NCBI RefSeq assembly: GCF_001590905.1
Contig: NZ_BCTT01000005.1
Span: 248,001-312,000, forward strand
DNA: 64,000 bases
Reading direction: 5' to 3'
Source: Serratia grimesii NBRC 13537
Lineage (GTDB): Bacteria; Pseudomonadota; Gammaproteobacteria; Enterobacterales; Enterobacteriaceae
Shown: positions 1 to 8,725 of the stretch, in pieces
Layout of the letters: every line of letters starts with the position of its first letter
Numbering within the stretch: the first letter of the stretch is position 1
Program-made: the position numbers and the translations under genes
The notes under the pieces: generated by a model
What the model saw: the letters and a program-made list of their open reading frames with translations, nothing else
Told to the model about the DNA's origin: nothing
Databases searched by the model: none

Positions 1-535
1 TACGGCTGATGCTGCGCTTCTGAGCAGTTGACACTCCGCCAATGAGGCTGTCTGTAGGTTCAATCTTGTCAGCCTGACTGATAACGAAAAGCACTCTGCT
101 CCGGTACTGCTCACCAATGACCTGACGGTAAAACTGCTCATCGACTGCCAGTGCACGGTCATCGGCTTTAATCAGCCACAGCACCAGGTCAAGCTTCGGT
201 AACTGCTGGTGGTAGAGTGTCGCGTACTCTGTATCGCGCTGTTCGTTTTCACCTACACCCGGTAAGTCGACCAGTAACATGCTCCGCTCACCGACCTTCA
301 GCCGGAAGCGCAAGGGCTCACGGGTACAGGCTGTCACATCGCTGACGGGTGAAACTTCCCCCTGAAACAGGGCATTGCATAACGATGATTTACCGGCACC
401 AGTTTTGCCCATAATGCCAATGACCGGCTCATAGTTGGTGAGCAGACGAATCTGCTGCATGAGCCGCTCTGAGGCCCATTCTGGTAATCCCTTGAGTGAG
501 TCCTGCAGGGACTGTAGGCCTTCTTGATTTCTCAT
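1..535 (-). CDS. YfjP/YeeP-type dynamin-like GTPase, N-terminal part (runs off the window)
   Basis: The first 178 codons of a P-loop GTPase are present; the rest lies left of the window. The translation shows a G1/Walker A loop GKTGAGKSS near residues 46-54, a threonine-rich switch I area (DVTACTREP), a G3 motif DLPG near residue 92 and a G4-like SQADK near residue 160. These are the features of the YfjP/YeeP/YkfA GTPases found on CP4-type islands, whose cellular role is not well defined. The ATG at 533-535 has AGGAGA about 6 bases upstream. An intrinsic-terminator-like hairpin lies just ahead of the ribosome site in its leader. It diverges from the Hsp70 operon, so the two may share a control region at 536-807. 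Confidence 0.85.
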   Translation of the reverse strand, partial: MRNQEGLQSLQDSLKGLPEWASERLMQQIRLLTNYEPVIGIMGKTGAGKSSLCNALFQGEVSPVSDVTACTREPLRFRLKVGERSMLLVDLPGVGENEQRDTEYATLYHQQLPKLDLVLWLIKADDRALAVDEQFYRQVIGEQYRSRVLFVISQADKIEPTDSLIGGVSTAQKRSISR

Positions 536-560
536 GGCATCTCCTGAAATAAAGAAAACA

Positions 561-590
561 AAAACGGCGAATCCGTTGTGGATTCGCCGT
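561..590 (-). terminator. Terminator-like hairpin in the leader of the GTPase gene
   Basis: An 11-bp perfect stem (ACGGCGAATCC at 564-574 pairing with 580-590) with a 5-base loop is followed, on the minus strand, by a T-rich run (TTTTTGTTTTC). It sits only about 30 bases before the GTPase start codon, with no minus-strand gene close upstream. It may act as an attenuator in the GTPase leader or terminate a short leader RNA. Function is inferred. Confidence 0.6.
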
Positions 591-807
591 TATGGTGGTG
601 CGTTCAGGATGATGATATATGCTTGAAATTTTTTCGAATGCGTGAGCTTGTTGAAAGGTATAAAATTTGGGGTATCTACCTTTTTATCTCAATTTTTATC
701 CAACGGGAATGATCTATGCTTTGCTTGGGATGAGGTCGTTTTGGGCAAGACGAGACATCCTGGTTGCATAAGCTATTTTAGATTTAATACCGAACGATGA
801 GGCTGTC

Positions 808-1182
808 ATGACTTCTGAAAGTGCAAATAATCCTGAAAAGCTCGAAGGATCGCTTATCGATATTGTTATCGAGGGCTGGCGTTTCGCGCGTGTGTTCACT
901 CGCTTGATCAATAAAGTTGATGCAGGTGAGAGCGCTCGCTACATCAATCAAGTCCGCTATTTCCAGAAGAAATTAGAAGAGAATCTTGAGGCGGGGGGAC
1001 TTAAGCTTGTGAATATAGAAGGACAGGTTTTTGACTCTGGAATGGCAGCATCTGCCCTTAATATTGGGGATTTTGGTCCTGATGATGTTCTGGTTGTCGA
1101 TCACATGATTGAACCCATCATTATGGGAACAAACGGGCTGCGGAAGCAAGGCACAGTTATGCTCAAGAAGGTACAGCAATGA
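808..1182 (+). CDS. Small GrpE-like protein (putative nucleotide exchange factor)
   Basis: A 124-aa protein that begins the Hsp70 operon. Residues about 20-68 are predicted helical. The C-terminal half (VFDSGMAASAL, then DDVLVVDHMIEPIIMGTNGLRKQGTVML) follows the pattern of the GrpE beta domain: the F-D motif, a hydrophobic strand, a turn glycine, and a final strand ending in a basic residue. GrpE proteins release ADP from Hsp70, and the next gene is an Hsp70, which supports the reading. It is shorter than GrpE (about 190-200 aa) and lacks most of the long dimerising helix. GATGAGG lies about 7 bases before the ATG. Its stop overlaps the start of the next gene (ATGA), suggesting translational coupling. 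The GrpE assignment is an inference from pattern and context. Confidence 0.6.
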   Translation: MTSESANNPEKLEGSLIDIVIEGWRFARVFTRLINKVDAGESARYINQVRYFQKKLEENLEAGGLKLVNIEGQVFDSGMAASALNIGDFGPDDVLVVDHMIEPIIMGTNGLRKQGTVMLKKVQQ

Positions 1183-3671
1183 ATTATATCGGCATCGATC
1201 TCGGTACTACGAATAGCGCAATTTGTTCTTATAATGGTGAAAAAACAATAATTTATAAAAGTCCAGATCAAAATGATGTTACGCCTTCTGCGATATTTAT
1301 TGACCGCCGTGGTAATAAATATCTCGGGAAACGAGCCTATGACAGTGCAGCGAAAAACCCCGATAATGCTGCGACAAAATTCAAGCGGATCATGGGGACA
1401 AGTACGCCAGTTAAACTAAGCGCAGTGGATCTCACAATGACACCTGAAGAATGTTCAGCTGAAATTCTCAAGCTTTGTTTTGGTTATCTTCCTGAAGAGA
1501 TGCGTAATGGCGGGGTGGCTGGAACGGTGATTACTGTTCCCGCTGCGTTCAATCAGATGCAGAAAGATGCCACATTAAAAGCGGCCGAAATGGCTGGCTT
1601 AGGTAATGTAGCATTAATGCAGGAGCCTGTTGCTGCCGTAATGTGTGTCATGAAGCACCGTACCGCTGACGGGATCTTTTTAGTGTTTGACCTCGGTGGT
1701 GGCACGCTTGATATCGCTATCGCGGAAAGTATTAATTCGCGTGTTAGTTTACTTGCTCACGGCGGTGTGGCGATGTGCGGTGGTACTGACTTTGACCGCT
1801 CGATTCTGGATAGTGTAGTAAGGCCCTGGCTTGTCAGTACTTTCGATTTACCCTCGGATTTCTCGACGAACAAAAAATACAAACCGCTAATCAGAATGGG
1901 TCTTTGGGCAGCGGAGAAAGCCAAAATCGAGCTTTCGTCTAAAGAAGAGACAGTCATTATTCTGAACGAATCTGAAATTGGGGTGACTGACGAATCCGGC
2001 GAAGAGATCTATGTGGATATTCCTTTTACTCGTGCACTGCTTGATAGCCTCATCGCTCCTAAAGTGGCGGAAGCTGTTCAGTCAGCTCGCGAGACAATCG
2101 AAAAAGCCCAGCTCAGTTCTCATGATATTGAACGTATTGTATTTGTGGGTGGCCCGACGCAGTACAAGCCCCTACGTGATAATGTTGCCTTTGAGCTAGG
2201 TATTAATGCTTCAACAGACGTTAACCCAATGAGCGCAGTCGCTGAAGGTGCGGCTGTTTTTGCAGAGTCAATTGATTGGGCATCGCAAAGCCGTGGGCGT
2301 AAAACTTCTCGTGGAGCATTAACCACTGGCGGGGATTTGGCTCTTACCTTCAACTACATCGCAAGAACACCAGACATTCGCGCTAGAGTGGTGGCAAAAC
2401 TCGACAGTGCTGCAATCGACGGCGCAGAGTTCCAGATTGATAGCCTAGACACAGGCTGGTCATCCGGGCGCTTGGCTCTGAAGAATGGCGCTCAGGTGGA
2501 GCTCAATCTGCCTAAGCCTGGTGATAATACTTTTAAGATTTTTGTTTTTGATGCATTGGGTGGCCCTATGGGCCTTAAAGAAGACAAAATCATCATCGCA
2601 CGAACCGCAGCTAGTATTGATGCTATCCCTGCATCTCATTCCATCAGTATTGAAGCCCGTGATAAGCCTGGCGGCCCATTGGTACCTGTTTATCTGGTAC
2701 GCGAAGGTGACCAATTACCGAAGAGAGGAACCGTCTCGTTTAAAGCACAAGAAACTTTGCGAGCGGGCAGCGTAAATTCATTAAAATTTAAACTTTGGGA
2801 AGGTGAAATTACTGACCCTATCAGCGATAACCGCTTCATTGGTATGTTTGAAATCAAAGGATCGGATGTTGATGAAGATATGATTGGCGCAGGTGCCGAG
2901 CTTATTTGTGAATATGAAATTCGTGATTCCGGTAATATCGCCCTTGATGTGTCAATCCCTTCTATCGGTAGCTCGTTCCATAGTGGGCGCAACTTCTATT
3001 CGCAACAAGATGCTCAAATAGATTACTCCAGTGCTTCTAAATTAATTACCGAGCAGGCTGCAAGCATTCAACAGCGTCTTGATGAAATGGAGGCGAATGT
3101 GGATGATCCAAAGCTAATCCAGGCTCGTGAAAAACTGCAGCAAGCGCAGGCTATTCAGATGGGCGAAACAGATCCTGAGACTGCCAAACAGGCGATGGAT
3201 GATATTCAAGAGGTGAAGCGCCTCCTTGCGATTGCGAGAAAAAACAATCTGAGTACTATCAGGCAACTAGAGCTAGGTAAAGTGGTATCACTTTTTGATG
3301 AGGTGCTGCGTCAATATGCTCGACCTTCTGAAGCATTATCATTTGATAACTTGGCGAAAACCGCTCAGCGCGCAATTGATGCTAAAAATCCTGATTTTGA
3401 AGCTTTCCTTAATGAACTGCGCAACAAAAACTTCAGCATTCTTTGGCAGCAGGATTGGTTTATTTCTGATCGCTTTAAATGGCTTTCACAAAACCAATAT
3501 CTTTTCCCGGATACTAATGAGCATGCGCAACTGTGTGTTGCAGGCGAACAGGCTCTGGCGAACAATGATGCTGAGAGACTCAGAGATGTTGTGGTTCAGT
3601 TGGACTCCATCAGGATTATTTCTGGTGACGAAGACGAGTTGATGGCTAGTGCGAATATTCTGCGGGGATAA
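1179..3671 (+). CDS. Hsp70-family (DnaK-like) ATPase, 830 aa
   Basis: All nucleotide-binding signatures of the Hsp70/actin fold are visible: phosphate-1 loop GIDLGTTNS (residues 4-12), the VPAAF segment (about 120) followed by QEPVAAVM, phosphate-2 loop DLGGGTLD (about 171-178), and the adenosine motif VFVGGPTQ (about 320-327). The remaining 450 residues do not look like the DnaK substrate-binding domain. There are beta-rich segments and then a charged helical, probably coiled-coil stretch at about 614-690. At 830 aa it is much longer than DnaK (about 640). It overlaps the GrpE-like gene by 4 bases and precedes the AAA+ gene by 5, so it works in an operon with its own partners. It is not the housekeeping DnaK or HscA. 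The substrate is unknown. Confidence 0.92.
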   Translation: MNYIGIDLGTTNSAICSYNGEKTIIYKSPDQNDVTPSAIFIDRRGNKYLGKRAYDSAAKNPDNAATKFKRIMGTSTPVKLSAVDLTMTPEECSAEILKLCFGYLPEEMRNGGVAGTVITVPAAFNQMQKDATLKAAEMAGLGNVALMQEPVAAVMCVMKHRTADGIFLVFDLGGGTLDIAIAESINSRVSLLAHGGVAMCGGTDFDRSILDSVVRPWLVSTFDLPSDFSTNKKYKPLIRMGLWAAEKAKIELSSKEETVIILNESEIGVTDESGEEIYVDIPFTRALLDSLIAPKVAEAVQSARETIEKAQLSSHDIERIVFVGGPTQYKPLRDNVAFELGINASTDVNPMSAVAEGAAVFAESIDWASQSRGRKTSRGALTTGGDLALTFNYIARTPDIRARVVAKLDSAAIDGAEFQIDSLDTGWSSGRLALKNGAQVELNLPKPGDNTFKIFVFDALGGPMGLKEDKIIIARTAASIDAIPASHSISIEARDKPGGPLVPVYLVREGDQLPKRGTVSFKAQETLRAGSVNSLKFKLWEGEITDPISDNRFIGMFEIKGSDVDEDMIGAGAELICEYEIRDSGNIALDVSIPSIGSSFHSGRNFYSQQDAQIDYSSASKLITEQAASIQQRLDEMEANVDDPKLIQAREKLQQAQAIQMGETDPETAKQAMDDIQEVKRLLAIARKNNLSTIRQLELGKVVSLFDEVLRQYARPSEALSFDNLAKTAQRAIDAKNPDFEAFLNELRNKNFSILWQQDWFISDRFKWLSQNQYLFPDTNEHAQLCVAGEQALANNDAERLRDVVVQLDSIRIISGDEDELMASANILRG

Positions 3672-3676
3672 GCAAA

Positions 3677-5119
3677 GTGATTGTACCCTGGCTGCCTGTT
3701 GGCTTCCGTTTACTCGATGGAAGAACACTTCGTTTTACACTTTTCGAAGGGGAAGGCTGGCAGATTATCGAGACAGTTGAGCGAAGTCGGGCACTGATTG
3801 TACTCGACTCACTCGAACATCGTTGGCTTTCTACAGGGATCATTGAAGCGGGACAATTTCAGTGTTTCGAGTACGGCTCGCAACAATTCCATCTAATGCC
3901 TGATGTTCAACGTTCAGCTTTGTGTCCCGTCAACCTAAGCAAATCGCCTGACAGTAAAGCTGAAGCACTGGCTTTTGCTCAAGCCTTTAAAGCGACGCGA
4001 AACATTGATGCATCATCATCTCTGCATGATGCGTTGTATGTAGAGAAGCTTTGCAGACTGCTTCCCGTTTATAGCTCAGAAGCATTTATCACGGACGACG
4101 TGGTTCTTGGGCAATGGCTGACTGGCGGGATGAGAATTTCCATTCGTGCCACTGATCAATTAAAGCAGGCGCTGACTTGGCTGAGCTCGAATCATTTGGC
4201 TGATGTTATTGGCTCCGCTGGCTTTAATTCAACGGCTTCACAGAACGCTTTTAAACCAAATAATGGCGAAAGCGATGAGGAACAATGGGGGCTTGAAAAA
4301 CCATGCGAAGAGCGAAGTATAAAAGCTGCTCAACGTGCTAACAACATAGCCCCTTTTGAACTCGCAGGACGACCAGATCTGAGCACTTTTTTTAACGAAC
4401 ATATCATCGATATATATCGCAATAGCGAACAGTACGCGATGATGGGGATTGTCTTTCCGGCCCCAGTGGTCCTTCATGGGCCGCCTGGTTGTGGCAAAAC
4501 GTATGCGGTTGAGCGGCTGGTAGAATATCTCGATTGGCCGTGTTTTCAGATAGATGCCTCGAGTGTCGCGAGCCCCTATATCCATGATACCAGCAAAAAA
4601 ATTGCTGAGATCTTTGATAAAGCAATTGAGCAAGCTCCCGCGGTAATTGTCATTGATGAAATGGATGCTTTTCTTGCCGACCGACGAGGGGGAAGTGACC
4701 AGCATCGCGTGGAAGAAGTGGCTGAGTTTTTACGTCGCATACCGCAAGTGCAGAACCACCAAGTGCTCATTCTGGGGATGACAAACCGCATAGATATCAT
4801 CGACCCAGCCATTTTAAGGCGTGGACGCTTTGACCATATAATAAAAGTGGATTACGCCAGCGAATCAGAAGTTCAAGCATTGCTGGAAAATCTGCTATCG
4901 GAATTGCCAAAAGATGACGATCTGGATTTAGTTGCTTTAGCTTCTGCAATGGCGTATCGGCCTCTTTCAGATGTCAGCTTTGTGGTGCGAGAAGGTGCTC
5001 GTCTGGCTGTCCGGTCGGGGAAATCCAGGGTATCGCAGGAATATTTACAAGCGGCACTGGACGCCACGACATCACGTAGTGATAAAGATGACTCACAATA
5101 CCGGATCGGATTTATTTAA
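3677..5119 (+). CDS. AAA+ ATPase of the island Hsp70 operon
   Basis: A 480-aa protein. Residues 1-230 are an uncharacterised N-terminal region, and residues about 240-420 form a classical AAA module: Walker A GPPGCGKT (268-275), Walker B VIVIDEMDAF (about 322-331), sensor 1 LGMTNR, and the arginine finger region RRGRFDH. The sequence between them resembles FtsH/CDC48-type AAA proteins more than ClpB. This suggests a ring-forming remodelling ATPase that could pass substrates to or from the neighbouring Hsp70. There is no protease motif. The start at 3677 lies 5 bases after the Hsp70 stop. What it unfolds or remodels cannot be told from the sequence. Confidence 0.88.
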   Translation: MIVPWLPVGFRLLDGRTLRFTLFEGEGWQIIETVERSRALIVLDSLEHRWLSTGIIEAGQFQCFEYGSQQFHLMPDVQRSALCPVNLSKSPDSKAEALAFAQAFKATRNIDASSSLHDALYVEKLCRLLPVYSSEAFITDDVVLGQWLTGGMRISIRATDQLKQALTWLSSNHLADVIGSAGFNSTASQNAFKPNNGESDEEQWGLEKPCEERSIKAAQRANNIAPFELAGRPDLSTFFNEHIIDIYRNSEQYAMMGIVFPAPVVLHGPPGCGKTYAVERLVEYLDWPCFQIDASSVASPYIHDTSKKIAEIFDKAIEQAPAVIVIDEMDAFLADRRGGSDQHRVEEVAEFLRRIPQVQNHQVLILGMTNRIDIIDPAILRRGRFDHIIKVDYASESEVQALLENLLSELPKDDDLDLVALASAMAYRPLSDVSFVVREGARLAVRSGKSRVSQEYLQAALDATTSRSDKDDSQYRIGFI

Positions 5120-5128
5120 GGGGACAAG

Positions 5129-5815
5129 GTGCAGGACTATCATAAACAAAACAACAATAAGCGCCCAATGGGCTTCGCTGGGCTCGCCTCTATGGTGTCG
5201 GATGTAGATGACATAGTAACGCAGGAAATCTGCAATGTAGGAATAACCTCAAAACCGCAATCGGCTGTAGCTACCAGTGCCGTCATCACAACCCCAGTTT
5301 CACCGAGTACATCTTCGCCGCAACCTCAGTATCAAAAGCCTGCGGCGCCAGAAAAGCCTAACAACAAAGGCCGAAACTGGATCATTGGCCTTGCCGTTAT
5401 TGCGGGAGTCTATTGGCTGGCAAACCGCCCGGATGATGCTCCGCCGTCTTCTACTTCAGCCAACAATTCTTCGACTTACTTACCCGCTAACGACACCTCG
5501 TCTACAGCAAGCAACTCTTCAGCCCCCGAGCCCGAAACTTCACCGATTGACCAGGTGCCACCTGTAGGGACAAACCTGGTCCTAAGTCGCGCGCAAATAC
5601 GATACTGCCTTGCGGAGGGTATCCGCCTTGATGCGGCCAGGGGGGCACTCAATCCTCAAAGTAACGCCGACACAAAACTCTTTAATGAATATATTGCCGA
5701 CTACAATGCGCGTTGTTCGAGCTATCGCTACCATCAAAACGATTATGATAATGCCAATCGCGACGTGCAACAAAGGCAGTATGAATATCAAAATGAAGGA
5801 CGTGCCAGATTCTAA
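5129..5815 (+). CDS. Single-pass membrane protein of the island Hsp70 operon
   Basis: A 228-aa protein starting with GTG, with AAGGGGAC about 4 bases upstream and 9 bases after the AAA+ stop. Residues 1-80 are polar and rich in P/T/S. One hydrophobic segment (NWIIGLAVIAGVYWLA, about 83-98) would span the membrane. Then come a 50-residue S/T/P/N linker and a compact C-terminal domain with two cysteines (IRYCLAEGIR... YNARCSSYRY) and a Y/Q/N-rich tail. The cysteine-bearing end is probably periplasmic, possibly with a disulfide. Family not recognised. Its position in the operon suggests it anchors or senses for the Hsp70/AAA machine. Confidence 0.8.
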   Translation: MQDYHKQNNNKRPMGFAGLASMVSDVDDIVTQEICNVGITSKPQSAVATSAVITTPVSPSTSSPQPQYQKPAAPEKPNNKGRNWIIGLAVIAGVYWLANRPDDAPPSSTSANNSSTYLPANDTSSTASNSSAPEPETSPIDQVPPVGTNLVLSRAQIRYCLAEGIRLDAARGALNPQSNADTKLFNEYIADYNARCSSYRYHQNDYDNANRDVQQRQYEYQNEGRARF

Positions 5816-5899
5816 TACAACCAATGGCAATACACCGTAATACCTAACAATGAAACGGCTTTAACCGCCTTTTGTGGCGTCAATTTAGGAAAAACTGCA

Positions 5900-7594
5900 A
5901 TGTCTTTTACACCAGATGAGGCGTCTTTAACTACGTCATCCTTGCATAGCAACCCGTTTGCAGTGTTAGGGGTCACGGTGAGAAATGATCGAAGAACTAT
6001 TGTTGAGCAAGCTGAGCAGCAATCTTTACTACATGATGCTGATGAGTGCCAACGAGCCCGAAGCATGCTGACGAATCCGAAAAATCGTGTGGCAGCAGAA
6101 ATGGCCTGGCTACCTGGCGTTTCGCCCGACCGCGCAAATCGTTTACTGGACAATTTACTGGTAAATACTATGTCAGTTCGGAGAGAAAGAAATCTCCCTT
6201 CGCTTGCGCACTGTAATTTGATGGCCGCCGCTTTTGACGCGGTTTCATGTGAATACGCGGCTGACTACCTGGCAGAGTTTATTCTTGAGTTTGCGACACA
6301 AGTCGATGAATGCGATTTGGAACAGATAACAGAACAGATCAATGATGATCGCGTCTGGTCCGGGTTCACAAGCGTCATGAGTGGCGAACTTATTGAGACA
6401 GAGTTCTACGAGCGCAAGCGAATTTACAATGGTGTCGTTAAAGATGCCCTGAATCGTCTGCCGTCAGAAACCTTACTTGAGACACTGGCAATTACAGTCC
6501 GTTACGCAACCGCAGAAGGACATGTGGCTGCGCCAGAGCTGATAAATGAACTACTTGATGCTTATGATATAGAAATTCAGTCGGTACTTGATAAAGAAGA
6601 TGCCAATATACAACGAGTTATCTCGACGATTCGTGAACAAATCCCGGATGGCGAAGAGTCAGTTTTACCGTTACTCAATGCGTTGGAAAAACTGACTAAA
6701 AATTGGGACAGGTTCACTCGACCTATCCAGCTTGGCTCTAAAGCACGTGGAATCGATCACGAGAAAAGCGTCCAACTCGCCTGGTCACTGCGTAACCTCT
6801 CACTCGAATTGTACAATCAGCATGACATGCTCAATGCAGCTACGCGCCTGACAGAAATTGAACGTGAAGTATTCTCTGAACTGCCTCAATTTATTGAGAA
6901 AGTGAAAGAAGACGAAGCTGCACTCGCAGAGTTCCATATCGAGCGAGTTGAAGAGCAAAAGAAAAATGATGAATGGAATGAATCCATTACCTTCAGCGCA
7001 GTAGTTGGACGAGTTTTCAAAGATAAACTTTCTATTTCACCGTCAGGAATTGACTGGGATGGACGACATTATTCATTGGAAGATATCAACGCTCTGCGCT
7101 GGGGTGCAGTTCGTAACTCGGTGAATGGGGTGCCAACGGGTACAACCTACACCATTGGTTTTACCAACTCCTTGTCCTCCGCGTATGGTCTGAATAATTC
7201 AGGTGGAGCCGTTATTACACTTAAAGATGAGAAGGTGTTTAATGGATTCCAGAACGCTCTGTGGCGTGCTGTGGGCATAAGATTAATCATCAATATGCTA
7301 AAGAATCTCGATGATGGAGAAAAAATTACCATCGGTAGCTTTATCATAGATGATGCTGGTGTTACGTTGCTAAAACATAAATTCTTTGGCTCGACAGAGA
7401 GAGTTCGTGTGGGATGGTTCGATGTTGTTGTTTCAAGCAGTAATGGTGAATTCATTATTAGCTCAAAACATGACAAAAAAACCTACAGCTCCGCTTCATA
7501 CATCAATGATTGGAATACTCATATTATAGAAATGATAATCAGAGGTGCATTCAAGAAAGGTGTTAGAAATCTTAGTGACTATTTGAAAGATTAA
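5900..7594 (+). CDS. Protein with degenerate J-domain-like N-terminus, end of the Hsp70 operon
   Basis: A 564-aa protein. Residues about 17-75 (NPFAVLGV, a helix, then ARSMLTNPKNRVAAEM) follow the order of a J domain: the short YxxLGV-like opening, helices II and III, and an NPKNR segment like the DPEKR of DnaJ. The HPD tripeptide is not present; HDAD occurs at the corresponding place. J proteins stimulate Hsp70 ATPase, and an Hsp70 lies three genes upstream, so this is the likely co-chaperone or a J-like docking module. The middle is helical. The C-terminal 200 residues appear beta-rich and are unrecognised. There is a gap of 84 bases after the previous gene. A hairpin at 7608-7633 follows the stop. 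Confidence 0.75.
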   Translation: MSFTPDEASLTTSSLHSNPFAVLGVTVRNDRRTIVEQAEQQSLLHDADECQRARSMLTNPKNRVAAEMAWLPGVSPDRANRLLDNLLVNTMSVRRERNLPSLAHCNLMAAAFDAVSCEYAADYLAEFILEFATQVDECDLEQITEQINDDRVWSGFTSVMSGELIETEFYERKRIYNGVVKDALNRLPSETLLETLAITVRYATAEGHVAAPELINELLDAYDIEIQSVLDKEDANIQRVISTIREQIPDGEESVLPLLNALEKLTKNWDRFTRPIQLGSKARGIDHEKSVQLAWSLRNLSLELYNQHDMLNAATRLTEIEREVFSELPQFIEKVKEDEAALAEFHIERVEEQKKNDEWNESITFSAVVGRVFKDKLSISPSGIDWDGRHYSLEDINALRWGAVRNSVNGVPTGTTYTIGFTNSLSSAYGLNNSGGAVITLKDEKVFNGFQNALWRAVGIRLIINMLKNLDDGEKITIGSFIIDDAGVTLLKHKFFGSTERVRVGWFDVVVSSSNGEFIISSKHDKKTYSSASYINDWNTHIIEMIIRGAFKKGVRNLSDYLKD

Positions 7595-7607
7595 CGTTAT
7601 CTGGTTG

Positions 7608-7633
7608 GGGCCTTTCTCGTATAAGAAAGGCCA
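7608..7633. terminator. Hairpin between convergent genes
   Basis: GGCCTTTCT and AGAAAGGCC form a 9-bp stem between the convergent stops of the J-like gene (plus) and the Gp2-like gene (minus). There is no long T-run on either side, so it is at best a modest bidirectional terminator. Confidence 0.5.
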
Positions 7634-7651
7634 TTGTCTCAAAAAAATAAA

Positions 7652-8272
7652 TCACCCTCTGCTACAACCGAAGTTCCGATCTCCACCGCCAAATAATTTA
7701 GTATCAAACTTGGCTAAATAATCTAAACGATTCAGTAGGTTGTTGTATTCCGTTTTAAAGCTGACATCATTGACATCTAATATATAACGACAATTTTCAG
7801 GATAATGAACTAATCCGGGATAATCATCCAGTTCCAACCCCAGTGCACTGTACCATGCCCTTGCAATCATCATTCGTAGATTACTTTCAGTTTCATAATC
7901 TCCCAAGTGATAATAGGCATCTTTATTAAAAAAAAGACCAAGATGAAAGTGACATTTACCCTCATCAGAAAACTCCCGCACCCAAACATGACGAACACGG
8001 TTTGGATATATTCTTTTACCGGGGACTGCTCTAGCTTTCTCATTGGCCTCCAGTATGGCATTTAACGCATTTCGGAAACGTGATATCGCGCCAGGCTCCA
8101 GATTAGGAAAGCAGCAAACCGTATCACCTCTATCTAAAATAGGGGGGTAATGGGCATCAACACGTAATGCCATTGTTCTAGGGAATTCACTGACAGCATC
8201 ATTAACGACTCGCTCAATATGCTTTCTATAGGCGAGCACATGCTCACCATGGGAACCATGATATAATTCCAT
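7652..8272 (-). CDS. Inovirus Gp2 / YagK-YfjJ-type protein
   Basis: A 206-aa protein resembling the inovirus Gp2 / YagK-YfjJ C-terminal domain family, common on P4-like islands and satellites. Visible features are the segment RHVWVREFSDEGKCHFHLGLFF with an H-x-H pair at 108-110 (the hydrophobic-flanked HxH typical of HUH-type replication nucleases), a conserved RAW pair, and a C-terminal region with tyrosines. A role in rolling-circle-type replication or mobilisation of the element is an inference. It is on the opposite strand to the Hsp70 operon, in the mobility half of the island. Its start at 8272 has no strong ribosome site; the ATG is preceded by AAGGGTATAC. Confidence 0.7.
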   Translation of the reverse strand: MELYHGSHGEHVLAYRKHIERVVNDAVSEFPRTMALRVDAHYPPILDRGDTVCCFPNLEPGAISRFRNALNAILEANEKARAVPGKRIYPNRVRHVWVREFSDEGKCHFHLGLFFNKDAYYHLGDYETESNLRMMIARAWYSALGLELDDYPGLVHYPENCRYILDVNDVSFKTEYNNLLNRLDYLAKFDTKLFGGGDRNFGCSRG

Positions 8273-8466
8273 ATGTATACCCTTGTAGTTAACTCTACGG
8301 TTTTCTAAAGCCGTATAGAGTAATATGATAAGACACAGATGAATGTCTGTAGTTAATTAACTGTTGATAGTAATCATTGCTATATAATACCTTTCCAACA
8401 ATTGAACTTGTTATCAAGCCAACATCCATGCAGTAAAAAACTTAAAAAGTAACTCTGCAATTATAA

Positions 8467-8643
8467 TCACCCAAAGATACCATTATCCCAGTGTCTTTTT
8501 ACCGTGGAAATGCTTATTCCTAAGATCCTTGCCACCTTGGATTGAGAATAATGCTTAGCCTTCTCATTCTGAATTAGAGGGAAATATTTACTTCCTTCAG
8601 GTCTTCCCTGCATTTTCTTTGAGTTTGTATTGTTAGTAGGCAT
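8467..8643 (-). CDS. Small helix-turn-helix protein, 58 aa
   Basis: A 58-codon gene with a strong ribosome site (GAGGAGGA, 6 bases before the ATG at 8643). The translation contains GRPEGS near residues 13-18 and SQSKVARILGISISTVKRHW at 33-52. The latter is a clear helix-turn-helix of the resolvase/Fis-like type, similar to the C-terminal domain of serine recombinases standing alone. It could be a small DNA-binding regulator of the island, or the surviving tail of a resolvase gene. The good ribosome site and intact start favour a real gene. Confidence 0.65.
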   Translation of the reverse strand: MPTNNTNSKKMQGRPEGSKYFPLIQNEKAKHYSQSKVARILGISISTVKRHWDNGIFG

Positions 8644-8725
8644 CTTTGTCCTCCTCTAGCTATTGGACACCAACTCCAGACTGGTGAGATGTATGCAAAC
8701 TAAGTGGTTATGCTTAATATTGGTA

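Noticed and set aside
1179-3671. Identification of the Hsp70 as HscC or DnaK
   Set aside because: Length (830 aa), a different C-terminal half and its own operon partners do not fit either.
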